Shown: in pieces, positions 24,506 to 32,755 of the stretch
Position numbering within the stretch: the stretch's first letter is position 1
How the letters are laid out: the number at the start of each line of letters is the position of its first letter
Assembly: GCF_002114285.1 (NCBI RefSeq)
Contig: NZ_NEDJ01000003.1
Coordinates: forward strand, 1-64,000
DNA: 64,000 nucleotides
From: Halorubrum ezzemoulense DSM 17463
GTDB taxonomy: Archaea; Halobacteriota; Halobacteria; Halobacteriales; Haloferacaceae
Reading direction: 5' to 3'
Notes under the pieces: generated by a model
Databases searched by the model: none
What the model saw: only the letters and a program-made list of their open reading frames with translations
Told to the model about the DNA's origin: nothing
Translations under genes and position numbers: made by a program

Positions 24506-24847
24506 TCAGGCGGTGTGTTCGCCGACCGCGTCGGTCAGCGCCTGCTCGCTCTGCGCGCCGACCATACGCTCGACCGGCTCACCGTCGGCGAACACGAGCA
24601 GCGTCGGGATCCCCTGGACGCCGTACTCGCCGGCCAGGGCCTGGTGGACGTCGACGTCGACCTTCAGCACCGCCGCGTCGGTGTCGCTCGCGACCGCCTC
24701 GACGGCGGGCTCCATCATCCGGCACGGACCGCACCAGTCGGCGTAGAAGTCGACGAGAACGACATCGTTCTCGGCGACTCGGTCGTCGAACGCGTCGGCG
24801 TCGTCCAGCTGGATCGGTTCTGCGGGAGCGGCTTCTGTCGAACTCAT
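24506..24847 (-). CDS. trxA: Thioredoxin
   Basis: A 113-residue cytosolic thioredoxin. The redox motif WCGPC lies at residues 38-42 within VLVDFYADWCGPCRMM, and the cis-proline loop GIPTLLVF follows. A short N-terminal extension rich in Ala/Glu precedes the fold. ATG 24847 is chosen; the in-frame GTG-like start further upstream adds an untypical extension. It could reduce ribonucleotide reductase, peroxiredoxins or methionine sulfoxide reductase. No reductase gene is adjacent. The 295-base gap beyond it towards eIF1A shows no gene. Confidence 0.93.
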   Translation of the reverse strand: MSSTEAAPAEPIQLDDADAFDDRVAENDVVLVDFYADWCGPCRMMEPAVEAVASDTDAAVLKVDVDVHQALAGEYGVQGIPTLLVFADGEPVERMVGAQSEQALTDAVGEHTA

Positions 24848-25142
24848 ACCACCGGGTACACGCCCGGGACTGATAACGGTTTTGGATATAGACCACAATA
24901 CTACACACTACGGAGGATGAGCCGGAGCGACTCGGCCGCCCCGGCCGCTCTCGATCGGTCCCGATTCCGGCGGAATCGGTGGCCGTCGCCGTACTGACCG
25001 TATCTTTCCGCCGGCCGGTTCGGGGACCGAGACGACCCGCTGCCGGGTCGCGGCGTAATCGAGAAGAGCGGCGAGAGCATCGATCGGTGACAACACAACT
25101 GCGCGTCCGGGGCGGTCCGCTCGCCCGACGAGTCGGGCGTCG

Positions 25143-25427
25143 CTACTGGATGTGGCCTTCGCGGCGGAGCTGGTCGGCGTCCTCGTCATCGTACCGCCAC
25201 TCGACGTTCGCCTTCTCGTCCTGCCAGTCCCACGGCTCGGCGAGGACCACGTCGCCCTCGTTGATCCACGTGCGGTACTTCATGCGGCCGGGGATCCGGC
25301 CGAGTCGTTCCTCGCCGTCGGCGCAGCGCAGTTGGACGTGGTTGCCGCCGAGGTGTTCTGTCACTACGGCGAACACTTCGTCGTCGTTTGGCATGCGGAG
25401 GTTCTTCCGCCCGGATTCTTCGCTCAT
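25143..25427 (-). CDS. eif1A: Translation initiation factor eIF1A
   Basis: A 94-residue OB-fold protein, the archaeal counterpart of IF1/eIF1A, which binds the decoding site of the small ribosomal subunit during initiation. Core signatures are [32 protein letters not shown] and [18 protein letters not shown]. The C-terminus is acidic. TATAAG on the plus strand (25451-25456; CTTATA in the transcribed direction) lies about 24-30 bases before ATG 25427, giving a probable leaderless transcript. Size and sequence are typical, so confidence is high. Confidence 0.96.
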   Translation of the reverse strand: MSEESGRKNLRMPNDDEVFAVVTEHLGGNHVQLRCADGEERLGRIPGRMKYRTWINEGDVVLAEPWDWQDEKANVEWRYDDEDADQLRREGHIQ

Positions 25428-25532
25428 ACCTTCCGTTGTGCGCTCGCCCGTATAAGTGATTGGAGACGCGTGTGTGCGCCCGTCACGCGATCCGTTCGCA
25501 CGACGACGGCGCCCCGGGGCGCCGGACCGAAC

Positions 25533-26279
25533 TCACTCCGCGTCGGTGAGCGTGGTCGACCGATCGTCTCCGTCAACGGTCGAACCTTCGACGGCCGTAC
25601 CTTCACCGGTCGCGTCGCCGTCGGTCGCGTCGTACCCGGCCGCGTCACCGTCGGTCGCCCGCTCGCCGAACGCCGCGTCGACCTGCGCGAACGTCTCAGC
25701 CTCGGTCCCGGAGTTGTCGACGACGACGTGCTCCGACGCCACCTCGTCGAACAGCTCCTTGAAGTGGAGGTGGATCTCGAAGTCGGCGTCGCTGATCCCG
25801 TCTCGGCGCTCGATCCGGCGCTCGACGACCGCCTCGTCGCAGGCGACCTCGACGAGGGCGAACTCGGCCGCGGCCTCGGCGGCCGTCTCCTGGGCGTCCG
25901 CCCGGAACCGGGCATCCGCGAACGTCGCGTCGAGGACGACGGCGCCCCCGTCGTCGACATCGTCCCGAGCGCGCGCGAGCAGTTCGGCGTAGACCGCCTC
26001 GGTCTCCGCGTCGGTGTACTCCGGGTCGTCGAACAGCTGCTTGCGTATCACGTCGGTCCGCCGGATCCGCCCGTCGACGTGGTCGGCGATCCGCTCGGCG
26101 ACGGTCGTCTTGCCGACACCGGGCAGCCCGCAGACGACGACCAGTCGCCCGGTCGACGCGCCGTCGTCGGCGACCGGGGCGGACGAGGTCGGCGACGCCG
26201 GATCGAAGGAACCCGCCGTTTCACCGCTCGAAGCGGGGGATTCGGTTCGGTCCGACGGTCGACCGCCTCGGTCACTCAT
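25533..26279 (-). CDS. P-loop ATPase/kinase of AAA_33-like type
   Basis: A 248-residue protein. A disordered acidic N-terminus (about 1-44) precedes a P-loop domain with Walker A GLPGVGKTTV at residues 51-60. RTDVIRKQLF and VVLDATFADARFR fit the small-molecule kinase group (adenylate/shikimate/zeta-toxin-like, AAA_33), where Asp in the second strand contacts substrate. After about residue 205 comes a long acidic Thr/Gly/Asp-rich tail with a near-repeated ATDGDA unit. Substrate is unknown. TTTTAC on the reverse strand (26308-26313) fits a TATA position for ATG 26279. Confidence 0.8.
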   Translation of the reverse strand: MSDRGGRPSDRTESPASSGETAGSFDPASPTSSAPVADDGASTGRLVVVCGLPGVGKTTVAERIADHVDGRIRRTDVIRKQLFDDPEYTDAETEAVYAELLARARDDVDDGGAVVLDATFADARFRADAQETAAEAAAEFALVEVACDEAVVERRIERRDGISDADFEIHLHFKELFDEVASEHVVVDNSGTEAETFAQVDAAFGERATDGDAAGYDATDGDATGEGTAVEGSTVDGDDRSTTLTDAE

Positions 26280-26812
26280 CTACCGCTATTCTCCGGGGTG
26301 AGGTAAAAGAAACTTCTCATTAGCCACCCCCGACCGACGCGGTGAGGTCCCCCGGCTCGCGGCGGATCAGGACCCCTCGACGTACCGCCGGATCAAGCGT
26401 CCGTCCCGGGCCGTCCACCGATAGCCGATGGAATTAATCGAGTATCGTTGCGAGAGCAGCGACGAGCAAGGCGACGATGGTTCCGACGAGGAGGCCGGAA
26501 GCCGCGGCCATAGTCACAGAGAGGTACAGTGACAATCCGGTTACCGCCACGACCGCGACGATTACAACCGGGAGTTGTAGCGCAAATCGGGAGCCGAATT
26601 CGGAGGTGGCCTCGGATCGGAAACTTATGCTCGGAGGGAAGAATCTCTGCTCAGAAAATCTCCCCGAACGACGGGTTTGCGATCACAGTCTGATGACTCG
26701 TTCAGTGTTCAGTTAGACAGAATAACGCACTGCCTCCGCTGAACTCGTCGCTATATCGTCCGGTGATTACATCCGGGACTCCCGCCGTCGAGTGGTATCG
26801 GCCGCAAGAAAG
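26280..26812. other. AT-richer intergenic region beside tRNA-Val
   Basis: This stretch of more than 500 bases between the P-loop kinase and tRNA-Val has no normal gene. It is visibly less GC-rich than its neighbours from about 26430 to 26760. It contains the non-ATG membrane-protein frame at 26434-26628 and a GTTCAGT direct repeat (26700-26713). tRNA-adjacent, compositionally different DNA can mark an old integration, but no integrase or att duplication is visible. Confidence 0.5.
26434..26628 (-). pseudogene. Small two-helix membrane protein ORF lacking a normal start codon
   Basis: On the minus strand a frame of 64 codons ends in TAA at 26434-26436. It encodes two strongly hydrophobic helices, FALQLPVVIVAVVAVTGL and GLLVGTIVALLVAALATILD, with a charged N-terminus (SFRSEATSEFGSR). 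This is exactly the composition expected of a real haloarchaeal membrane peptide. No ATG or GTG precedes the first helix. An ATA codon at 26626-26628 stands where a start would be expected, as if ATG had mutated; the first GTG lies inside helix one. It may be a decayed gene, or one with an unusual start. Confidence 0.5.
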
Positions 26813-26887
26813 TGGGTTGGGGCGGATTTGAACCGCCGGCCTCCTCCATGTCAAGGAGGTGTCATAACCGGACTAGACTACCAACCC
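26813..26887 (-). tRNA. tRNA-Val (GAC)
   Basis: A complete cloverleaf reads on the minus strand. The acceptor stem is GGGTTGG with CCAACCC plus discriminator A. The D stem is GTC/GAC, and the anticodon stem CCTCC/GGAGG encloses loop TTGACAT, giving anticodon GAC. The T stem is GGCGG/CCGCC with loop TTCAAAT. CCA is not encoded and no intron is present. It is the only tRNA in the window. Confidence 0.96.
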
Positions 26888-27120
26888 GAAGGGGCTTACT
26901 GACGCATCTCGTCGTTTCCGTGGGACGTAATTGAACCTTTCGTTTCGAACCGCCCGCGGGGCCGGCCCGGCGGCTCGATCGGGGGACGGCGCGGCGACGA
27001 TCGCGGCCCAGGCGGGTCGTCGGTCGGTGTCGACCGGACGGCGGGTACGGAGCGGTCGCACGGCGTCCGCGCGCAGACGGCTTCCGACCGGTTTTACCCG
27101 TTCGGCGACAGTCCGTCCGT

Positions 27121-28263
27121 ATGGTCGACCTTGCCGCCCGCACGGACAGGCTGGACGCCTACCTCGCCGAGCGCGGACTCGAAGCGGTCTGGTTCGCGCG
27201 GCCGAACGGGTTCGCGTGGCTCACCGGCGGCGACAACGTCGTGGACGCCGACGCGGCGACGGGCGTCGCGGCCGCTGGCTATGACGGCGAACTCCGCGTG
27301 ATCGCCGACGACATCGAGGCGGACCGGCTCGCCGACGAGGAGCTTCCGGGCGCGTTCGCGGTCGAATCGTTCCCGTGGTACGCCGACTCACTCGCCGCGG
27401 CGGTCGCCGAGCGGTCGCCCGCGCCCGCCGCCGCGGACTTCGACGTGTCCGGCTTCGAGGCGGTCGACGGGAGCCGGCTCCGACAACCCCTCACCGACGA
27501 CGACGTCGAGCGGTACCGCGAGCTGGGTCGGGAGGTCGCGGCCGCCGTCGAGACCGTCTGCCGGAACCTCGAACCCGACGACCCGGAGTATGAGGTCGCG
27601 GCCGGCATTGACATCTCGCTCGCCTCCCGCGACGTGGACACGCCGGTCGTCCTCGTCGGCGGCGCGGAGCGAGCGCAGGCGTTCCGCCACTACACCCCGA
27701 GCGACGCCGCGCTCGGCGACTACGCGCTCGTCTCGGTCACCGCGGAGCGGGCGGGGCTCTACGCCTCGATGACGCGGACGGTGGCCTTCGACGCGCCAGA
27801 CTGGTTCGAGGAGCGACACCGCGCCGCGGCGCGCGTCGAGGCCACCGCGATCCGAGCCACCGAGGCCGCGGCGGCCGGGACGCTCGTCGGAGGAGACGGT
27901 GACGCCGGGTCCGCGGACGCCCCCGACGCCGCCGGTGACGTGTTCGAGGCGATCCGAGAGGCGTACGACGCGGTCGGCTTCGCCGACGAATGGGAGAAGC
28001 ACCACCAGGGCGGCGCGGCCGGGTTCGCGGGCCGAGAGTGGATAGCGACGCCCGACGGCGACGAGCCCGTCCGGTGGCCGATGGGCTACGCGTGGAATCC
28101 GACGGTCCGAGGAACGAAAAGCGAGGACACGCACCTCGTCGCGCCGGACCTGACGGAGCGGCTCACGAAGACCGGTCGGTGGCCGACCCACGAGACCGAA
28201 CCGGTTGACGTGGCGGGGATCGACGCGGAGCCGGTGGAGCTGGCGGCGCCCGTGATCCGGTAG
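27121..28263 (+). CDS. M24 (pita-bread fold) protein without the canonical metal ligands
   Basis: A 380-residue protein related to Xaa-Pro peptidases. The N-terminal creatinase-like domain (about 1-120; GLEAVWFARPNGFAWLTGG) precedes the M24 domain. The family motif HHQGGAAGFAGREW (near 296) and the C-terminal NPTVRGTKSEDT are present. The two Asp ligands expected in the strand pair before TRT are replaced: VSVTAERAGLYASMTRTVAF has no Asp. The protein may therefore not be a metallopeptidase. Relatives of this subtype are widespread, so this looks like functional divergence rather than decay. The gene stands alone after tRNA-Val. Confidence 0.82.
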   Translation: MVDLAARTDRLDAYLAERGLEAVWFARPNGFAWLTGGDNVVDADAATGVAAAGYDGELRVIADDIEADRLADEELPGAFAVESFPWYADSLAAAVAERSPAPAAADFDVSGFEAVDGSRLRQPLTDDDVERYRELGREVAAAVETVCRNLEPDDPEYEVAAGIDISLASRDVDTPVVLVGGAERAQAFRHYTPSDAALGDYALVSVTAERAGLYASMTRTVAFDAPDWFEERHRAAARVEATAIRATEAAAAGTLVGGDGDAGSADAPDAAGDVFEAIREAYDAVGFADEWEKHHQGGAAGFAGREWIATPDGDEPVRWPMGYAWNPTVRGTKSEDTHLVAPDLTERLTKTGRWPTHETEPVDVAGIDAEPVELAAPVIR

Positions 28264-28322
28264 CGGGACCGGTCTCGTCGGGGGGCAGCGCCGCCGGCGA
28301 CGCGGTCGACGGCGTCCGCGGG

Positions 28323-29711
28323 TCAGTACACGTACTCGCTCTCGTCGATGCCGACGTACCCCTTCTTCACCCGGCGCTTGTTCCACTTGTAACCGACCAG
28401 CAGCTTGAGCGACTCCCACCCGGAGCGGTACGGCTGCGAGAGGAGGTCGTCGCCGGTCTCGGCGGCGAGCATCGCGTCGGCCGCGCCGATGACGCGGTCC
28501 CAGTCGGCGGGATCGTACTCCGCGACCATGTCGGCCATCGTCACGTTGCGGACGACCTCGTCGCCGATCGCTTCCTTCCAGCGGCGGTTATACGAGGCCA
28601 AGTCGCCCTCGGCGGCGAGTTCGCCCGCGATCGCGCCGGTGCGGACCGCGACGTGATCGCCGCCCTCGTGGAACGCCGACGTGGTCCCCATCGCGCCGCC
28701 CGCGACCGCGATGCCGGCCTCCACGGGCGAGTCGATCGGCCGGGTAGACGAGATCGGGTACGTCTCCGTCCCGCCCCGCTTGCCCGCGTCCTCGACGAGC
28801 GGGAACTCCTCCTCGATGTCGTACTCCTCGCCGTACTGCCACTCCAAGAGTCGGCGGATGTACTCGCCGCCCTGCGGGATCGACTCGTCGTCCTCGCGGA
28901 GGAGGGCGTACTCCGAGGCGTCGATCTCGTCCATGTCGAGGCCGATCGGCATCGTCAGCCCGACCCGGCAGACGCGGTCCGCGTTCGGGAAGATCCACGG
29001 GTACGCGGTCTCGCCCGGCATCACGCCCCACCAGAAGACGAGCGCGTCCTCGACCTCCTCGAACACGTCTTCGGGAACGCGCCGATACTCCTGATACGCG
29101 ATGTGGTTGGCGGTCCGGGAGGCCAAGCGCTCGGAGGCCTGCGCGTCCGCGGGCAGGTACTCGTCGAGGACGCGGTTCGTCACCGTCCGCTGCGGGCCGT
29201 CGGTGAGAACGACGAAGTCGGCGCCGACGGTGCCGCCGTCCGCGATTTCGAGCGTGTGGCGCGGGTCGCCGTCGGCGGGGCCCACCGAGAGGTCAGTGTC
29301 GACGCCGCGAACGGAGGTCCCGACGCGGTACTCGGCCCCGGCCTCCTCGGCTCGGTCGCGGAGCCAGTCGTCGAACCGCGCCCGCTGGAAGGTGTAGCCG
29401 AACTTGTCGTACGAGGAGTCGATGCCGGTGGAAGTGAGCGTCGCCGACTCGTCGGGCCCCCGGAACTCGGCGCGGTTCAGCTCGCGTTGAATTACTCCGT
29501 CGTCGAACTCGTCGGGGTGGATCCCCATGATGTCCACCCAGTAGTCCAAGATCCCGGCCGCGTCGGTCGAGTCGGGACCGAGGCCGTCGCGGTCGGCCCG
29601 GGGGACCCCTTTCTCGACGACCAGGGCGTCCGCCCCGCCGGTCGCGGCCGCGTGCGCCGCGGACGACCCGGCCGGCCCGCCGCCCACGATCGCGACATCT
29701 ACGCGTTCCAT
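28323..29711 (-). CDS. FAD-dependent geranylgeranyl-reductase-like oxidoreductase
   Basis: A 462-residue flavoprotein of the geranylgeranyl reductase/FixC group. These enzymes saturate isoprenoid chains (archaeal lipids, menaquinone) or oxidise related substrates. The Rossmann motif VAIVGGGPAGSSAAH lies at residues 6-20, and a second FAD contact GIAVAGGAMGTTSAFHEGG is near 355. The mid-region ALVFWWGVMPGETAYPWIFP is characteristic of the family. Its exact substrate is unclear; lipid or quinone reduction is the likely role. ATG 29711 is preferred to the upstream start at 29843, since TATTAAA (29735-29741) lies 25-30 bases upstream. Confidence 0.87.
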   Translation of the reverse strand: MERVDVAIVGGGPAGSSAAHAAATGGADALVVEKGVPRADRDGLGPDSTDAAGILDYWVDIMGIHPDEFDDGVIQRELNRAEFRGPDESATLTSTGIDSSYDKFGYTFQRARFDDWLRDRAEEAGAEYRVGTSVRGVDTDLSVGPADGDPRHTLEIADGGTVGADFVVLTDGPQRTVTNRVLDEYLPADAQASERLASRTANHIAYQEYRRVPEDVFEEVEDALVFWWGVMPGETAYPWIFPNADRVCRVGLTMPIGLDMDEIDASEYALLREDDESIPQGGEYIRRLLEWQYGEEYDIEEEFPLVEDAGKRGGTETYPISSTRPIDSPVEAGIAVAGGAMGTTSAFHEGGDHVAVRTGAIAGELAAEGDLASYNRRWKEAIGDEVVRNVTMADMVAEYDPADWDRVIGAADAMLAAETGDDLLSQPYRSGWESLKLLVGYKWNKRRVKKGYVGIDESEYVY

Positions 29712-29734
29712 ACCTCGTGAGGTCCCTGTCCGGC

Positions 29735-29741
29735 TATTAAA
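29735..29741 (-). promoter_or_regulatory. TATA box of the geranylgeranyl-reductase-like gene
   Basis: TATTAAA on the plus strand (TTTAATA in the transcribed direction) lies 24-30 bases before ATG 29711 and decides between two in-frame starts. Confidence 0.6.
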
Positions 29742-29906
29742 TTCACGGTCCCCGATGCGGGTCCGACCGGCCGACGTGTCGACGGACGCACGGCGGCGAA
29801 CGTTCGTTTCCGGGCCGGTGACCGATTGATCATGTTCGATCATCAGCAGTAAGCGGCCCAGAGAGACACGTTTTTATCGGGGAGAGGGATTTCATCCAGC
29901 ACACCA

Positions 29907-31262
29907 ATGGCACGCGAGACGTGGGCGACGCGGGCGGGGTTCATCCTCGCCGCGGTCGGGAGCGCGGTCGGGCTGGGGAACATCTGGCGGTTCCCGTTCA
30001 TCACCGGCCAGTACGGCGGATCGTCGTTTCTGATCACCTACCTCGCGTTCGTCGCGCTGATCGGGTTCCCGGCGATCCTCGTGGAGTTCGTCATCGGGCG
30101 CCGCACCGACCGGAACCCAGTCGGGGCGCTTCGGGAACTGGGCAGCGGCGTCTGGTCGTCCGCCGGCTGGCTGTTCGTCGTCACCGGCTTCATCATCCTC
30201 TCGTACTACAGCGTCGTCGCGGGGTGGTTCCTGCGCTACACGCTCATCGGGATCACAGAGGGGTTCACCGTCGCCGACCCGGCGGCCGCGGACGCGCTGT
30301 ACGAGTCGGTCTCGACCGGGCTCGACACCCTCCTCTTCCACGCCATGTTCATGCTGCTCGTCGTCGGGATCATCGCGGCCGGCGTCAGGCGGGGGATCGA
30401 ACTGAGCGTGAAGGTGATGGTGCCGGCCATACTCGTCCTGCTCGTCGGACTGGCCGCGTACGGGTTCACCCTCGACGGCGCGAGCGCGGCGTACGCCTAC
30501 TACCTCTCGCCCGACTTCGCCACAATCGCCGCGAACTGGACTGAGATCCTCCCCGCCGCCGCCGGACAGGCGTTCTTCACGCTGTCGCTCGGGATGGGCG
30601 TGATGATAACGTACGCCTCCTACCTCGGCGAGGACCGGAACCTCGCGGCCGACGCCGGGATCATTGCGGCGCTGGACACGCTCGTCGCCGTCCTCGTCGG
30701 CTTCGTCGTCTTCCCCGTCCTCTTTTCGATCGGGATCGAACCGGGCGCCGGCGGCCCGCGGACGATCTTTGTGAGCCTCACCGCCGCGTTCGCGGGCATT
30801 CCCGGCGGCCGGATCCTCGGCGTCGTCTTCTTCGGCATGGTCGGGATCGCCGCGCTCTCCTCCGCGATCAGTATCCTCGAGGTGCTCGTCTCCTACCTCA
30901 TCGACGAGGTCGGCGTCGCCCGGGTGCCCGCGTCGGCCGCGCTCGGAGCCGCCGTCTTCCTGCTCGGCGTCCCGGTCACGATCGACTCGATCTTCCTCGG
31001 CCTGTACGACGGGCTCGCGGACGGGATCCTGCTCGTCCTCGGCTCGCTGCTGCTCGCGCTGTTCGTCGGCTGGGTGATCCCGGACGTCGGCCGCGAGGAG
31101 CTCAGAAAGGGGATCGCTGACGGCGCCGGCCTCGACGCAGTCTGGATCTGGGCGGTCCGGGTCCCGATCCTGATCGTCGTGGTCGTCGTGCTGTACCTCG
31201 GCGTCGTCGACTACGTCGGCTTCCTCACCGGCGACTTCGCCGGCTGGCTGGCGGCGCGATAG
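29907..31262 (+). CDS. Neurotransmitter:sodium symporter (SNF) family transporter
   Basis: A 451-residue LeuT-fold transporter with about 11-12 helices. The helix 1 signature GSAVGLGNIWRFPFI carries the Na+ and substrate-binding unwound region, and helix 6 has SLGMGVMITYASYL. Such proteins import amino acids or related osmolytes with Na+. The C-terminus is short, which is typical for prokaryotic members. TTTTTAT at 29871-29877 lies 30-36 bases before ATG 29907. No neighbouring gene points to the substrate. Confidence 0.92.
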   Translation: MARETWATRAGFILAAVGSAVGLGNIWRFPFITGQYGGSSFLITYLAFVALIGFPAILVEFVIGRRTDRNPVGALRELGSGVWSSAGWLFVVTGFIILSYYSVVAGWFLRYTLIGITEGFTVADPAAADALYESVSTGLDTLLFHAMFMLLVVGIIAAGVRRGIELSVKVMVPAILVLLVGLAAYGFTLDGASAAYAYYLSPDFATIAANWTEILPAAAGQAFFTLSLGMGVMITYASYLGEDRNLAADAGIIAALDTLVAVLVGFVVFPVLFSIGIEPGAGGPRTIFVSLTAAFAGIPGGRILGVVFFGMVGIAALSSAISILEVLVSYLIDEVGVARVPASAALGAAVFLLGVPVTIDSIFLGLYDGLADGILLVLGSLLLALFVGWVIPDVGREELRKGIADGAGLDAVWIWAVRVPILIVVVVVLYLGVVDYVGFLTGDFAGWLAAR

Positions 31263-31296
31263 CCCCGGGCTACCGGGCTGACTTCCCGTCGCCGCC

Positions 31297-31950
31297 TCAG
31301 ACGTGTTCCTCGCGCGGCTGGACCACGACGAACCCCTCGCCGCCGAAGCGCATCTGGTAGCGCTCGCCCGACTCCTGGCCGATCATGTCCGAGAGGCTGC
31401 GGTGGACCTCCACGTCCGGCGACGTGCCGCTCCACGCGACGGTCGCGCTCGGGTCGGTCGACACCGGCGGTTCGAGGACGATCGGGTCGCCGTGGGTGGT
31501 GATCGCGACGTAGCCCGGCCCCTCGAGGTAGACGTTGCTGAAGCCCCCGGCGAGCGCGCCGGCGAGGCTGTCGATCGTGTTGATCTCGTAGGAGAGCGAC
31601 TCCTCGAAGGCGAGCACGTCCTCGCCGTTGACCGTGATCGACTCGCCGGCGTCGAGCTCGACGACTTGGACCTTCTTGCCGTCGTCGGCGAAGTAAACGT
31701 GGCCCTGCCCCTCGACGGCCATGATCGGCGTTCCTTCGCTCGTAGCGGCCTCCTTGAGGAACCCGGTGATACCGCCCTCCGCGGAGGCCTTCCCGGTGAA
31801 GGACACGTCGCCCGTGAACGCCACCATCGAGCCGGCCTTCGCCATGACGGTGCCGTCGACGTCGACGGCTAGGGTGTAGCTGTTCTCGCGCTGGAACGGT
31901 TCCGCGCTGTCGGTCGGTGCGTTCGCGGCGGTGAACTCGTCTAGGTTCAT
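31297..31950 (-). CDS. AIM24 family protein
   Basis: A 217-residue beta-rich protein of the AIM24 family (a TRAP-like fold of stacked beta strands). Recognisable stretches are YTLAVDVDGTVMAKAGSMVA, FTGKASAEGGITGFLKEAAT and YLEGPGYVAITTHGDPI. Relatives occur in mitochondria (crista organisation) and widely in prokaryotes, without a proven biochemical role. There is no signal peptide or membrane helix. Upstream, an 18-bp perfect palindrome at 31961-31978 lies between the start and the putative promoter, suggesting specific regulation. Confidence 0.88.
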   Translation of the reverse strand: MNLDEFTAANAPTDSAEPFQRENSYTLAVDVDGTVMAKAGSMVAFTGDVSFTGKASAEGGITGFLKEAATSEGTPIMAVEGQGHVYFADDGKKVQVVELDAGESITVNGEDVLAFEESLSYEINTIDSLAGALAGGFSNVYLEGPGYVAITTHGDPIVLEPPVSTDPSATVAWSGTSPDVEVHRSLSDMIGQESGERYQMRFGGEGFVVVQPREEHV

Positions 31951-31960
31951 GATACGGGGA

Positions 31961-31978
31961 CCGAACCGATCGGTTCGG
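31961..31978. promoter_or_regulatory. 18-bp perfect palindrome upstream of AIM24 (possible operator)
   Basis: CCGAACCGATCGGTTCGG is its own reverse complement and lies 11 bases before the AIM24 start. A TTAATCG element (reverse, about 32000-32008) could be the TATA box, placing the palindrome over the transcription start or in the short leader. It would suit a dimeric repressor or form an RNA hairpin. No similar site was noticed elsewhere in the window. Confidence 0.6.
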
Positions 31979-32073
31979 CTGTACGGAAGTTCCGCTGTAT
32001 CGATTAAGAATCTACGGGACCCGTTTCGGGGAGCGAGACGCGGCCCGTCCGTGTTCGGGAGACGAGTCCGGCC

Positions 32074-32739
32074 TCAGTACACGACCAGCGAGAGGTACAG
32101 CTGGCCGATCCCCGCGACGATCATCACGGCGCCCGCGATCCGCTTCAGCAGTCCCGCGTGGTTCATCACCCGGTTGGCGTTGCTGACGAGACCGACGCCC
32201 GTCGCGACGGTCGTCGCGGCCATCAGGACGGCGACGGTGCCGGCGTAGACGCCGAGGAGGAGTACCGCCGTCTCGGACGGGAGCGCGATCGCCCGGGCGA
32301 CGACGCTGAGAAACACCGGGGCCACACAGCCGGCGCCGGCCAGTGCGTACCCCGCGCCGAAGACGCCGAACCCGAACACGCTCGACCGCCGCTCCGGCAG
32401 CGGCACGGATATCGACGGCGCGCGCCCGGAAACCACGAGCAGTCCGAAGGCGATCAGCAGCCCGCCGACGAGCGTCTCGAACACCGTGATGTTCGACAGC
32501 GTCGAGTAGCCGATCCGGACGGTCGCGCCCGCGAGCAGCGCGAACGTCGCTAACACGCCGACCGCGGCCGCGATCCCTCGAGCCCCCGCCCCGACGACGG
32601 ACGCGGAGTCGGCGTCGACGGAGTTCACGTAGAAGCCCACGTATCCCGGCAGGAGCGGGTACGCGCACGGCGAGAAGAACGTTGTCACACCCGCGGTCAC
32701 GGCCAGCGGGACGTTTGTCGCAAGCGAGACGTCGGTCAT
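32074..32739 (-). CDS. ccdA: CcdA-type transmembrane thiol:disulfide carrier
   Basis: A 221-residue membrane protein with six predicted helices. It moves reducing equivalents from cytosolic thioredoxin across the membrane. The two redox cysteines lie in FFSPCAYPLLPGY (helix 1) and AGAGCVAPVFLS (helix 4), the CcdA pattern. It is the last gene of a SCO-TlpA-CcdA unit, with 16 bases between it and tlpA. ATG 32739 (MTDVSLATN) is chosen over the far upstream in-frame start, which would read through tlpA. It probably supplies electrons to the TlpA-like partner outside the cell. Confidence 0.9.
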   Translation of the reverse strand: MTDVSLATNVPLAVTAGVTTFFSPCAYPLLPGYVGFYVNSVDADSASVVGAGARGIAAAVGVLATFALLAGATVRIGYSTLSNITVFETLVGGLLIAFGLLVVSGRAPSISVPLPERRSSVFGFGVFGAGYALAGAGCVAPVFLSVVARAIALPSETAVLLLGVYAGTVAVLMAATTVATGVGLVSNANRVMNHAGLLKRIAGAVMIVAGIGQLYLSLVVY

Positions 32740-32755
32740 GAGTCGGGTCGCCCCG

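Noticed and set aside
24853-24867. Inverted repeat CCGGG-N5-CCCGG before trxA
   Set aside because: Short, GC-only arms occur often by chance in DNA of this composition and no second feature supports an operator.
26477-26716. A 79-codon plus-strand frame in the gap before tRNA-Val
   Set aside because: Its translation is Thr/Ser/Asn-rich with no domain, helix or promoter. The opposite strand reads two clean membrane helices there.
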